From positions 1-11,247 of the forward strand of contig CAZIIK010000101.1 of the NCBI GenBank assembly GCA_964539235.1: a DNA stretch of 11,247 nucleotides. The letters are read 5' to 3'. The stretch's first letter is position 1. The number at the start of each line of letters is the position of its first letter. This stretch comes from CAZIIK01 sp964539235. Its GTDB lineage: Bacteria; Pseudomonadota; Gammaproteobacteria; Francisellales; CACEW01. This document shows positions 1 through 7,203 of the stretch, one piece after another. The translations under genes were made by a program, and so were the position numbers. The notes below the pieces were generated by a model. The model did no database searches and had not been told where the DNA came from. It worked only from the letters and a program-made list of their open reading frames with translations.

Positions 1-117
1 CTTTCTTCACACAAAGTCAGAGCATGGAAAATAAAAAAGCCATCACTCGTGATAATGCGCCAAAACTGCCCATCGCCATTTTACCTGCGCTTTGATTCTG
101 CAAAGTAAGGTACGCGG

Positions 118-3100
118 CTAATCTAAATGCGCCACCCGCAACAAACGCCGTTTTTTGTGATCCAATGGCGCCAAAAAGTAGTAAGCCACTGGCACAACAA
201 TCAAAGAGAAGAAGGTACCGAACACCATACCGCCAACAATTACCCAACCAATTTGCGAATGACTGTTAGAACCCGGTCCGGTAGCCAATGCCAAGGGAAT
301 CGAACCTAATGCCATGGCAAAGGTGGTCATCAGAATCGGCCGAAACCGCGTGACTGCTGCATGACGAATTGCATCGACCAAAGTATCGCCTTTTTGCAAG
401 CGTTGATTGGCAAACTGCGTAATCAAAATCCCGTGCTTAGTAATCAAGCCAACCAAGGTGACTAGACCGATATTGGTATAAAGGTTAATGCTGCCCCCGG
501 TTATTTTTAACGTCACCAAAGCCCCGACAATACATAACGGCACTGTCAGTAAAATAATAAAAGGATCCACAAAACTTTCGAACTGAGCGGCTAACACGAG
601 ATAGATAAACACCACGGACAATAAAAACAAATCCAACATGGCATTATTCGATTTCAAGAATGCTGTAATCCGGCCGCTAAACGCAAATTGCTGGCTGCTG
701 GGCAACAAACGACTCATGTTGTGTTGAATGTAATTCACCACAGTACCCAAACTATAGCCCGGTGCCAAATCAGCTGAAATCTGCGCTGAATCCATGCGGT
801 CAAAGCGGTACAAATTATTCTGCCGTACGGATGAATTTAGCTGGATCAAATTGGATAACGGCACCATCGCAGCATTACCGGCCTTATCAACGGTCTGACT
901 GCGCACGTAAATTTTACTCAGGCTGGAGAAACTGCTGAGGTCTTTCATCTGCATCTGCACACGCACATCATACGTCTGGTCAGCCTGTTCAATATTAGTA
1001 ATGTGTTTACCACTGAATAATGTGCTGATAGTGTCGGCGACATCTTGCAATGAAACCCCTAAAGACGCCGCTTGGTTGCGTTTAAATTTGACCTCAAATA
1101 CTTGATTATCAAACTTTAGATTGGTCGTCACACTTTGCATACCCGGATACGATTTAAACACCCGCATCACTTTATCGACCGTCTTCTGCAAATCACGATA
1201 GCTGCCTGTAGCCGTCATAATATGCACCTGAATGGCTTTACCATCCGTGTTATTGCCATAGCTCACGGGATCAGGCAATTCCCCACTGACCAACACCCCA
1301 GGAATCTGGTCCAGTTCGGCCAAGATATGATTCATCACCGCCTGTGTAGAAACCGTACGCTGCCCCCAAGGTTTGGTGACGATAAAATTAATCGCGTTGC
1401 CCGCATTAATAAACGATAAATAATTCTCAATGTTCGGGTTAGCTGCATAAATCTTTTCAAATTTACGCATATAGCCATCGGTATACGCCACCGTTGAACC
1501 AGGCGGAGAGGTGATATTCAACTGAAAGAATCCAATGTCTTCTTTGGGCACAAAAGACTGCGGCACGGCTTTGAACACAAAATAGCCGCCAGCTGCAATC
1601 ACCGCCAACGCGACCACCACCCAGATACGATAGTTCAATACCACAACCAACACACCACAATATAAGCGATTCAAATACACAAAAGTTGTATCGACCCACT
1701 TTTCTAATCGTGTCTGCTCTGCCTGACTGCGTAATACCCGTGAACACATCATCGGCGACAAGGTCAATGCCACAAAGCCTGAAATCAACACTGCACCCGC
1801 CAAAGTAAAAGCAAATTCACGAAATACTGCCGCACTGAACCCATGGCTAAAACCACTTGGCGCATAAACTGCTGCTAAAGTCAGTGTCATAGCGACAACA
1901 GAAAAACCAATTTCTCGACTGCCTGAAATCGCCGCACGCAATGGTGAAAGCCCATGTTTTTCGATATGACGATGAATATTCTCCAAAACGACAATGGCGT
2001 CATCGACCACCAAACCAATCGCCAAAATAATGGCTAACAGCGTGACGACATTAATGGAAAACCCGCACAGCAGCATCACACCAAATACTGAAATCACACA
2101 GACCGGAATCGTCACAATGGGCACCAACGCAGCACGCACCGACCCCAAAAATAAAAAAACCACCAACATCACCAACACAATGGCAATCAACAGTGTTTCA
2201 AAGCTTTCACCAATCGCCGCTTTCAGGTAAGTCGACTGATCATAGGTAATGCGCATCGTCATACCCTGCGGCAGCTTCTTGTTAATCTGCGCCAGGACCT
2301 TTTTTGCCTCATTGGCGACGGTAATCGGATTAGCACTGTCTAAAGGCCGCACTTCCATATCAATGGCATTCTTGCCATCAGTCCGCATCGGCGAATCTTC
2401 TAGACTGCTGCTACCAAGATCGACCGTGGCAATATCTTTTAAACGCACGATATGACCGCCATTGTCGCGAATAATCATCTGCTCAAACTGCTTTGGATTT
2501 GACAACCGTGTGTCAGACACAATCGAATAATTGCGACTCTTGCCTTCAATCGCGCCACCAGAAAAATCGATATTGTTGGCTTCTAATGCGTTCTGCACAT
2601 CGGTAACCGTTACATTCAGCGCCGCCATTTTTTCCGGATTCAGCCAAATGCGCAGGGCATAGCTGCTGGCGCCATACAACCAAATCGCGCCCATTCCCGG
2701 TAGATTTTGCAATAAAGGCTGAATATTGCGTGTCACATAATCATGAATTTTGGCTGAAGACAGATGCTGATCAAGAAAACCAACATTCAACACAGGCGAT
2801 GCCACACCACCCGATGAAATCACTGGTGCATTGATATCGGTCGGCATTTTGTCGCGCACGGAAGAGACTTTATCGCGCACCTCTCCCATAGCTTTCACCA
2901 TATTCACGTTATCGGCGAAGGTTAAATAAATATACGAATGGTGGTAACTACTTTTTGAAGTCATCTGCACCAAACCTTTGACACCGATCAGTGCATCTTC
3001 CAAGTAATGCGTCACCTGGTTTTCCATCAATTCCGGACTGGCGCCGGCGTAATACACTGATACCTGCGCAATGTTTTGCTTAATTTCAGGAAAATAATGC

Positions 3101-3201
3101 AGTTCTAAACTGTGGTATCCAATCACGCCAAATACAATCAAGGCCAGACTCAACACAGTGGCAAAAACGGGACGTTCGATACAAATATCACTGAGTTTCA
3201 T
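118..3201 (-). CDS. RND (HAE-1 family) multidrug efflux permease, inner membrane
   Basis: This is a proton-driven inner-membrane pump subunit of the AcrB/MexB type, which exports hydrophobic compounds through a membrane fusion protein and an outer-membrane channel. From the ATG at 3201 it is 1027 residues, the normal family length. It begins MKLSDICIERPVFATV, the usual N-terminal entry into TM1. The TM4 proton-relay Asp pair is present in GLVVDDAIVVLENIHRH (Asp400-Asp401), and the TM10 lysine in VGLITKHGILITQFA (Lys922). Two large periplasmic loops and two TM clusters give the expected duplicated layout. The reading frame extends upstream to a TTG at 3252, but that lies upstream of a good promoter, so the ATG is preferred. 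No strong Shine-Dalgarno is visible. No fusion-protein gene lies upstream and no other gene is visible in the 117 bp downstream, so it appears to be a lone permease or the first gene of a transcript leaving the window. Substrate cannot be predicted. Confidence 0.93.
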   Translation of the reverse strand: MKLSDICIERPVFATVLSLALIVFGVIGYHSLELHYFPEIKQNIAQVSVYYAGASPELMENQVTHYLEDALIGVKGLVQMTSKSSYHHSYIYLTFADNVNMVKAMGEVRDKVSSVRDKMPTDINAPVISSGGVASPVLNVGFLDQHLSSAKIHDYVTRNIQPLLQNLPGMGAIWLYGASSYALRIWLNPEKMAALNVTVTDVQNALEANNIDFSGGAIEGKSRNYSIVSDTRLSNPKQFEQMIIRDNGGHIVRLKDIATVDLGSSSLEDSPMRTDGKNAIDMEVRPLDSANPITVANEAKKVLAQINKKLPQGMTMRITYDQSTYLKAAIGESFETLLIAIVLVMLVVFLFLGSVRAALVPIVTIPVCVISVFGVMLLCGFSINVVTLLAIILAIGLVVDDAIVVLENIHRHIEKHGLSPLRAAISGSREIGFSVVAMTLTLAAVYAPSGFSHGFSAAVFREFAFTLAGAVLISGFVALTLSPMMCSRVLRSQAEQTRLEKWVDTTFVYLNRLYCGVLVVVLNYRIWVVVALAVIAAGGYFVFKAVPQSFVPKEDIGFFQLNITSPPGSTVAYTDGYMRKFEKIYAANPNIENYLSFINAGNAINFIVTKPWGQRTVSTQAVMNHILAELDQIPGVLVSGELPDPVSYGNNTDGKAIQVHIMTATGSYRDLQKTVDKVMRVFKSYPGMQSVTTNLKFDNQVFEVKFKRNQAASLGVSLQDVADTISTLFSGKHITNIEQADQTYDVRVQMQMKDLSSFSSLSKIYVRSQTVDKAGNAAMVPLSNLIQLNSSVRQNNLYRFDRMDSAQISADLAPGYSLGTVVNYIQHNMSRLLPSSQQFAFSGRITAFLKSNNAMLDLFLLSVVFIYLVLAAQFESFVDPFIILLTVPLCIVGALVTLKITGGSINLYTNIGLVTLVGLITKHGILITQFANQRLQKGDTLVDAIRHAAVTRFRPILMTTFAMALGSIPLALATGPGSNSHSQIGWVIVGGMVFGTFFSLIVVPVAYYFLAPLDHKKRRLLRVAHLD

Positions 3202-3232
3202 AGGTACGCACAGAGAAAAAATGGCTCGCGGC

Positions 3233-3262
3233 AGTATACAAGTCGATATCAAATAATGACAG
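3233..3262 (-). promoter_or_regulatory. Predicted sigma-70 promoter for the RND permease
   Basis: On the minus strand CTGTCA (3257-3262) and TATACT (3233-3238) are separated by 18 bp. A transcript would start near 3226 and leave a leader of about 25 nt before the ATG at 3201. Its position argues against the upstream TTG start at 3252. Confidence 0.5.
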
Positions 3263-3325
3263 AGGCCTTCCGTTAGGTTAAGCCTTTAATGCAAGACATT
3301 AGATCGTGTTGCCACAAGTTTTTTT

Positions 3326-3337
3326 AGTGTGAACACT
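3326..3337. repeat. Short inverted repeat, possible operator between divergent genes
   Basis: AGTGT and ACACT flank a 2-bp centre (AGTGTGAACACT), about 65 bp upstream of the permease -35 and about 120 bp upstream of the -10 of the plus-strand promoter. The symmetry is perfect but only five base pairs per arm, so a regulator-binding role is only a possibility. The surrounding region to about 3440 is very AT-rich and holds no gene. Confidence 0.2.
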
Positions 3338-3430
3338 GCTATGATTGAACGCCTGAAATATAAATTTAAATCAATAAACCAATGTATTTGTTTAGTTTTT
3401 ATCTATATATATTTATATAAAAATAAAAAA

Positions 3431-3461
3431 TTATATTCCCTGCTGAAATTTTCGCTATAAT
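3431..3461 (+). promoter_or_regulatory. Strong predicted promoter with GC-rich (rRNA-like) discriminator
   Basis: A perfect -10 TATAAT lies at 3456-3461, followed immediately by GCGCCCC. This resembles the discriminator of growth-rate-controlled rRNA promoters such as E. coli rrn P1 (TATAATGCGCCACC). No good -35 is present at 17 bp; the best candidates are AT-rich hexamers such as TTATAT at 3431-3436. The AT-rich tract upstream (about 3359-3440) could act as an UP element. Transcription would start near 3468, giving a leader of about 205 nt before the ATG at 3673. Confidence 0.55.
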
Positions 3462-3467
3462 GCGCCC

Positions 3468-3672
3468 CAGTCAAAAAACAGCAGTAAGGCTGTTGCTATA
3501 ACTTCAGTAGTAGATGAAATTCAAGGCCAAATCTGCTGAGCAATCCGCTCATAGATGAAGCGTTTGAGGGCCCCCACTTTCGTCAGGGCAAGCTTTGAAA
3601 AAGATTTTAACAATAAAGTTTGCTGCTAATGAGGTAATGAAATGGTCTTACCGTGTAAAACAGGAAAAACCA
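3468..3672 (+). promoter_or_regulatory. Long structured 5' leader, or small RNA, upstream of the exported-protein gene
   Basis: This stretch has no convincing coding sequence. Several short hairpins can be drawn: AACAGC/GCTGTT in the 3476-3495 area, AGTAGAT pairing with ATCTGCT, TGAGC/GCTCA with loop AATCC, and GCCC/GGGC inside AAGC/GCTT. I do not recognise it as tmRNA, 6S RNA, 4.5S RNA or a known riboswitch. There is no hairpin followed by a U tract before 3600, so a separate terminated small RNA is not obvious. It also contains a 38-bp element repeated near rnpB. The open frame with a TTG at 3595 runs into the next gene but is more likely leader than coding. Confidence 0.35.
3613..3650 (+). 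repeat. 38-bp diverged repeat, copy A (partner at 8218-8255)
   Basis: Aligned without gaps to 8218-8255, 30 of 38 positions match. The core reads AAGTTTGCTGCTAATGAG here and AAGTTCGCTGTTAATGAG in the other copy. Read in frame, both encode almost the same peptide: IKFAANEVMK here, MKFAVNEIMK there. Function unknown. Both copies sit in intergenic or leader DNA. Confidence 0.45.
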
Positions 3673-4176
3673 ATGAAACCCCATCACTTGCTCATCACTA
3701 GCCTATTACTCATCAGCGCAGGCACTGTAATGGCCGACAGTGTAGCAACCGCACACCAAGCACCGCGCAATTTTGTGCAAACAGCGAAAGCCGTTACTTT
3801 TAAAACTGGAAAATCTGGCCAAGTGGAAATGACCCTTCATGGTGTATCAGGCAAAACCTTGTGGTTCAGCGATCGCCCGATGCGTAAGGCCGGCACCTAT
3901 ACCACGCAATATTTTGTTAAAAATTGGTACACACCTGCTCAAAGTGGCTTCAATAACGACAGCCCCAACGCAACCCTTACCGCCAACGCGCGCGATGATG
4001 ATGCCGGTGATACCGTGATGTCAGTCATGCAACTGAGCAACCCGCAATATTCTGTGACCAAGCGTACACTGAGCTACACCATTTCACGCATCTTTCACCA
4101 TGGCAAACAGGCCAAAACCCTGCACAACGACAGCTTGTTTATTGATGTCTGTTTTCCACCATTTGGCGGTTGTTAA
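3673..4176 (+). CDS. Small exported protein with an FSDRP motif, function unknown
   Basis: The protein has 167 residues from the ATG at 3673, which is preceded by AGGA with a 7-nt spacer. This start places a typical Sec signal peptide at the N-terminus (MKPHHLLITSLLLISAGTVMA, likely cut after Ala21), leaving a mature protein of about 146 residues in the periplasm or outside the cell. Visible motifs are WFSDRP (64-69), an AG-x-x-TTQYFVKNW segment (73-85), NDSPNATL (95-102) and SLFIDV (154-159), ending CFPPFGGC with cysteines at 160 and 167. From memory, a family of uncharacterised secreted bacterial proteins shares the order FSDRP..R.AG..T..F..W, then D.PNA.L, then LFID, so this is probably a member. 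No enzymatic function is known to me. It sits behind a strong promoter and long leader, and ends 9 nt before the stop codon of the convergent phosphatase-like gene. Confidence 0.8.
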   Translation: MKPHHLLITSLLLISAGTVMADSVATAHQAPRNFVQTAKAVTFKTGKSGQVEMTLHGVSGKTLWFSDRPMRKAGTYTTQYFVKNWYTPAQSGFNNDSPNATLTANARDDDAGDTVMSVMQLSNPQYSVTKRTLSYTISRIFHHGKQAKTLHNDSLFIDVCFPPFGGC

Positions 4177-4185
4177 CAAACCTGC

Positions 4186-7143
4186 TTAATCAACCCCAAG
4201 AGAAAAAGGCGCCTGCGCAGCCGTCAGGCGCTCCATATCTCCTGCTGTTCGCACCACACTATTACGCGCTGCTTGCATTTGATACAACACAAATCCACCA
4301 GCAGCAAAGAAACAAGCCGTACCCGGCCAATACAAGGAAGGATCAGGACGGTGCTCAGGCTCACCCATGCATGCGTACAGCACAGGGAAAAACATCCATA
4401 CCGCAAATGCCGAGCCTGGCACTATAACCAATGCAATCAATGTTTTAAGCAGCAGCATGGCATTCATGGCCATACGATCGCAGGTTTGTGCACAAATGCT
4501 GCGACCGGTTTCGCGTACCACACGTGATGCCAAAGCTGTATCACCAGTATTGTCTACCAGAAAAGCTTGCGCGACTTTAGGCAACGCATCAGTACCTCTT
4601 CCACTTAACTGCCACCGTGGTAGTTGACGGTGTGATTGCATGTACGCCTTAAAGGCAACAGCCGATACCATGGTTGAATGCACCGACCACAACCCAGCCA
4701 AGCCATACATTTCACCGACCAGCATGCCGGCTAACCGCAAAGCAGCAAGGTGATTTTGTGGATCCCAAAAGTCACCATGAGTGGCAAAACCTAAATACAA
4801 GGCATAGCCAACAACCGCAGACACACTGCCCAATGTGAGCAATGTGCCTTTATGCCGCCAAAGTTGTATTGATAATACCGAACGATCGGCAATCGCACCG
4901 AATAGACTGACACCCAATAATTCCTGCGCATGCGGCTGCACCCGATCCCACCATATATCCAAAGCTTCAGCAGTCTCTAGCGAGGAAAAATAGCTACGCC
5001 ATTCAACTGGCACCTGCGCATGCATCAGCCTAAGATAGCTGGCTTTAAAATCTGCCAACGCAGCAGGCAGCTTAAGCTTATCCAACACCTGTTCAAAGAC
5101 AACACCCCGCTGTGTTATAGCAGTTAATACACGTTCAAATTCAGCTGAATCTTCAGCAGTAAAATCTTGCGGTAAAGGCAGCAACACACGAGCCATGAAT
5201 GCAGTCTCATCTATGGAACCTGGCATATTTAGAAACACTTTATCACCGCCGCGTTCGGATTCATGATCAACCAATTGCTGACGCAAGCTTTCAACACGCT
5301 TGAAAAAACCATCATGCACCGGTCGAAATTTTGGCGCCCAACGGGCTAATGTTGTGGCATCCGTGCTCGATGTAGCAACTTCTGCCACAGCCACCTGATG
5401 AGCTATTGGAATAGACTTATCCACTGCTTTCAGTTCTACACGAGCACCGGTTGGTAAAAGTTTCGCTTTCGCTTTAACGCCATTCGCCACCCGTTGTATC
5501 GCCTTAAAATCCATGCCTGCTTTTCTAAAATATTGCCAACTTGCTGGGTGAACAATCCGTTTAATGATTTTAAGGCCAGTGCCAGCAGCCGCACCGGTTA
5601 AATGCCGCACACGAAATTGATACTGCACACATTGTATAAAGTGCTTCAGCCAAGCGTCTTGTCCAAAACCCGCATGAGCTAAATCTTCTTTTAAATCAAC
5701 CAACTGGGTCCGAAATGGCTGGCATGGCCAATAATAGTGGTTAGAATATGACGGCAATTGGTCAGTCTCTTGGTAATACAATAAGCAGGCATCCATATTG
5801 GATTCTTGCAGACCAAAACGATCGGAAGAACTTTTACAATTACCCAAGGTTTTGTGCATGATGCGCTCAAAACTGGCGGCCATCAGACTGCGGTTTAATC
5901 CATCATTTTCCACCACATGCTGGTTTAAAGTGAACAAGTAGCGGACAGCTGCCTGCAAACGCAGGCGTAAATTCTGTATCAGCGACTGCTTGCATTGTTC
6001 ATCTGTAAACAACTGACGCAATTCCTCAACCTGCCGGTGCAGTACTTGCAAGTCTTCAATCGACACCGCACGAATGTCTTCGGCATAACGGGTGGTTAAA
6101 CGGCGTAGAAAAGTGCGAATAGCTTGCAGATACTTAACTTGACCTACTATGAGAAATCGTCGTGTTTCAGGGTGAGCTTGATTCAACGCTAAAAAGTCAC
6201 CCAAGGCATTGGCAAAACCAACCACACTGGCCCGACAGCCAATCGGTTGTGCCGCCAAATCACTGTCTAAACGTGCTAAACCCATCGCACCAGATAACTT
6301 TACACGCGTCCACACCCAGTTCTCAGCCCTCAATTCATTGATGGCGAAATTGTTAAAATCAACGGTTGGATACAATGGCATGCCATTGACCACTAGCCCC
6401 CGTGCTTGTATACCGTGCCAAGTTTTTAGTCGTTCAAGAACGGCTGGACCAATCGGCACATCGTCAGGCATCAAGCCTTCTTCATGGTCGTCACGCAACG
6501 TAACCTGACCCAACAATATCTTTTGCAATAGCAAAACTGCTTGGCGCAGTTCTATCACCATGCGCGCGTTGTCATCTTGAAAAGCACCACAACACAGCAA
6601 CCGCGCCAGCCCATCTTGCAACGTCGGCGACAGCAAACTACTCCAAGATATATGCGGATGCCACCGTACCTGCGCTGCAAGCACAGGATCCGCCACCAAA
6701 GCCTGCATATCGGCGACATACATATGCAAACTGAGGTCAAAGGCCTGCACCACATTGCTCATCAACTGCGCCAGATACAATTTTGGCTCAGAGAAATGGC
6801 CATAAGGTGCGGTGGGATAAGAACCATCGCGCAGCCAATTGGCTTGATATAAACAATCCCCAGCGCCTGAATACACGCGCATTTCATGCACACCAGCTTG
6901 AGCGCGCACCCACAAGTGACGCAACGTCGCCGGCGGTGTAGCTAAAAACTGTTCTACATATTGGCGATACCATTCATCTTTAGATTTAGAGGCAGTGACT
7001 GAACGAGCTGCTGCTGGCGCCCCTGCAGTTAGATCTCTTTTTGATTCTGTACCGTCACCAATGCCCTCACCAGACTTGGTAGCGCTTTCTGCAACAGGCC
7101 CAGCTGCAGCCGCAGATTGTGCAGCTTGATACAACCGCTGCAA
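4186..7143 (-). CDS. Candidate phosphoinositide phosphatase (CX5R, SopB/INPP4/SidF-like) with C-terminal membrane anchor; probable host-directed effector
   Basis: The protein is 985 residues from a TTG at 7143. Residues 431-445 contain NCKSSSDRFG, a CX5R motif (Cys436, Arg442) like the CKSGKDRTG of SopB/IpgD and CKSAKDR of INPP4. Upstream, FNNFAINE (263-270) matches the FN-x-GINE type motif of the same phosphatases. The catalytic region is followed by a helical part and four hydrophobic segments in two hairpins (about 766-787, 799-830, 894-926, 937-957). Legionella SidF is similar in plan: a large CX5R domain plus C-terminal membrane motifs that anchor it to the pathogen vacuole. I infer dephosphorylation of host phosphoinositides after secretion, but no secretion signal can be recognised. 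Residues 10-55 are an Ala/Gly/Ser-rich linker. The start is doubtful: the frame continues coding-like upstream (LTRAEQLILANALQ) to a TAG at 7201-7203, with no ATG in frame. The first in-frame ATG comes only near residue 88. Confidence 0.68.
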   Translation of the reverse strand: MQRLYQAAQSAAAAGPVAESATKSGEGIGDGTESKRDLTAGAPAAARSVTASKSKDEWYRQYVEQFLATPPATLRHLWVRAQAGVHEMRVYSGAGDCLYQANWLRDGSYPTAPYGHFSEPKLYLAQLMSNVVQAFDLSLHMYVADMQALVADPVLAAQVRWHPHISWSSLLSPTLQDGLARLLCCGAFQDDNARMVIELRQAVLLLQKILLGQVTLRDDHEEGLMPDDVPIGPAVLERLKTWHGIQARGLVVNGMPLYPTVDFNNFAINELRAENWVWTRVKLSGAMGLARLDSDLAAQPIGCRASVVGFANALGDFLALNQAHPETRRFLIVGQVKYLQAIRTFLRRLTTRYAEDIRAVSIEDLQVLHRQVEELRQLFTDEQCKQSLIQNLRLRLQAAVRYLFTLNQHVVENDGLNRSLMAASFERIMHKTLGNCKSSSDRFGLQESNMDACLLYYQETDQLPSYSNHYYWPCQPFRTQLVDLKEDLAHAGFGQDAWLKHFIQCVQYQFRVRHLTGAAAGTGLKIIKRIVHPASWQYFRKAGMDFKAIQRVANGVKAKAKLLPTGARVELKAVDKSIPIAHQVAVAEVATSSTDATTLARWAPKFRPVHDGFFKRVESLRQQLVDHESERGGDKVFLNMPGSIDETAFMARVLLPLPQDFTAEDSAEFERVLTAITQRGVVFEQVLDKLKLPAALADFKASYLRLMHAQVPVEWRSYFSSLETAEALDIWWDRVQPHAQELLGVSLFGAIADRSVLSIQLWRHKGTLLTLGSVSAVVGYALYLGFATHGDFWDPQNHLAALRLAGMLVGEMYGLAGLWSVHSTMVSAVAFKAYMQSHRQLPRWQLSGRGTDALPKVAQAFLVDNTGDTALASRVVRETGRSICAQTCDRMAMNAMLLLKTLIALVIVPGSAFAVWMFFPVLYACMGEPEHRPDPSLYWPGTACFFAAGGFVLYQMQAARNSVVRTAGDMERLTAAQAPFSLGVD
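4203..4231 (-). terminator. Rho-independent terminator-like hairpin inside the 3' end of the phosphatase-like gene
   Basis: On the minus strand GCGCCTG (4231-4225) pairs with CAGGCGC (4215-4209) around a 9-nt loop, followed by C and five T (4207-4203). The hairpin and T tract lie before the stop codon at 4188-4186, so they are within the last 15 codons. The T tract is short and then interrupted (TTTTTCTCTT), so efficiency may be low. It is the only terminator candidate between the two convergent genes. Confidence 0.45.
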
Positions 7144-7184
7144 TGCATTGGCCAGAATCAGTTGTTCCGCACGAGTTAACTGCC

Positions 7185-7203
7185 AAAAAAACCATGGCAG
7201 CTA
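7185..7203 (-). other. In-frame amber junction with adjacent out-of-frame ATG and seven-T run
   Basis: The 303-residue ORF ends in TAG at 7203-7201. The same frame then continues open as LPWFFWQLTRAEQLILANA straight into the 985-residue ORF. An ATG at 7196-7194 lies in another frame, followed by GG and seven T (7191-7185). One T fewer, or a +1 slip there, would give MVFWQLTRAEQ in the downstream frame. The base after the stop is C, a context known to be leaky for UAG. The site is thus a nonsense mutation, a readthrough site, a frameshifted start, or a gap between two genes with a non-ATG start. Confidence 0.6.

Noticed and set aside
90..105. CTTTG/CAAAG hairpin just after the permease stop, as a terminator
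   Set aside because: Five AT-rich pairs with no T tract on the minus strand.
1..117. Short frames at the left edge, including a 23-codon plus-strand frame from the ATG at 24 and a minus-strand frame overlapping the permease end
   Set aside because: No convincing ribosome binding site, no recognisable protein features, and the minus-strand frame overlaps the permease in another phase.
3309..3325. T-run terminator near 3319-3325 on the plus strand
   Set aside because: Only a three-pair stem (GTG/CAC) precedes the Ts and no plus-strand gene ends there.
3595..3672. N-terminal extension of the exported protein from the TTG at 3595
   Set aside because: It would bury the clear signal peptide 26 residues inside the protein. 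The ATG at 3673 has a good Shine-Dalgarno.
5415..5427. DnaA-box-like TTATCCACT
   Set aside because: A single near-match inside a coding region with no companion boxes or origin features.
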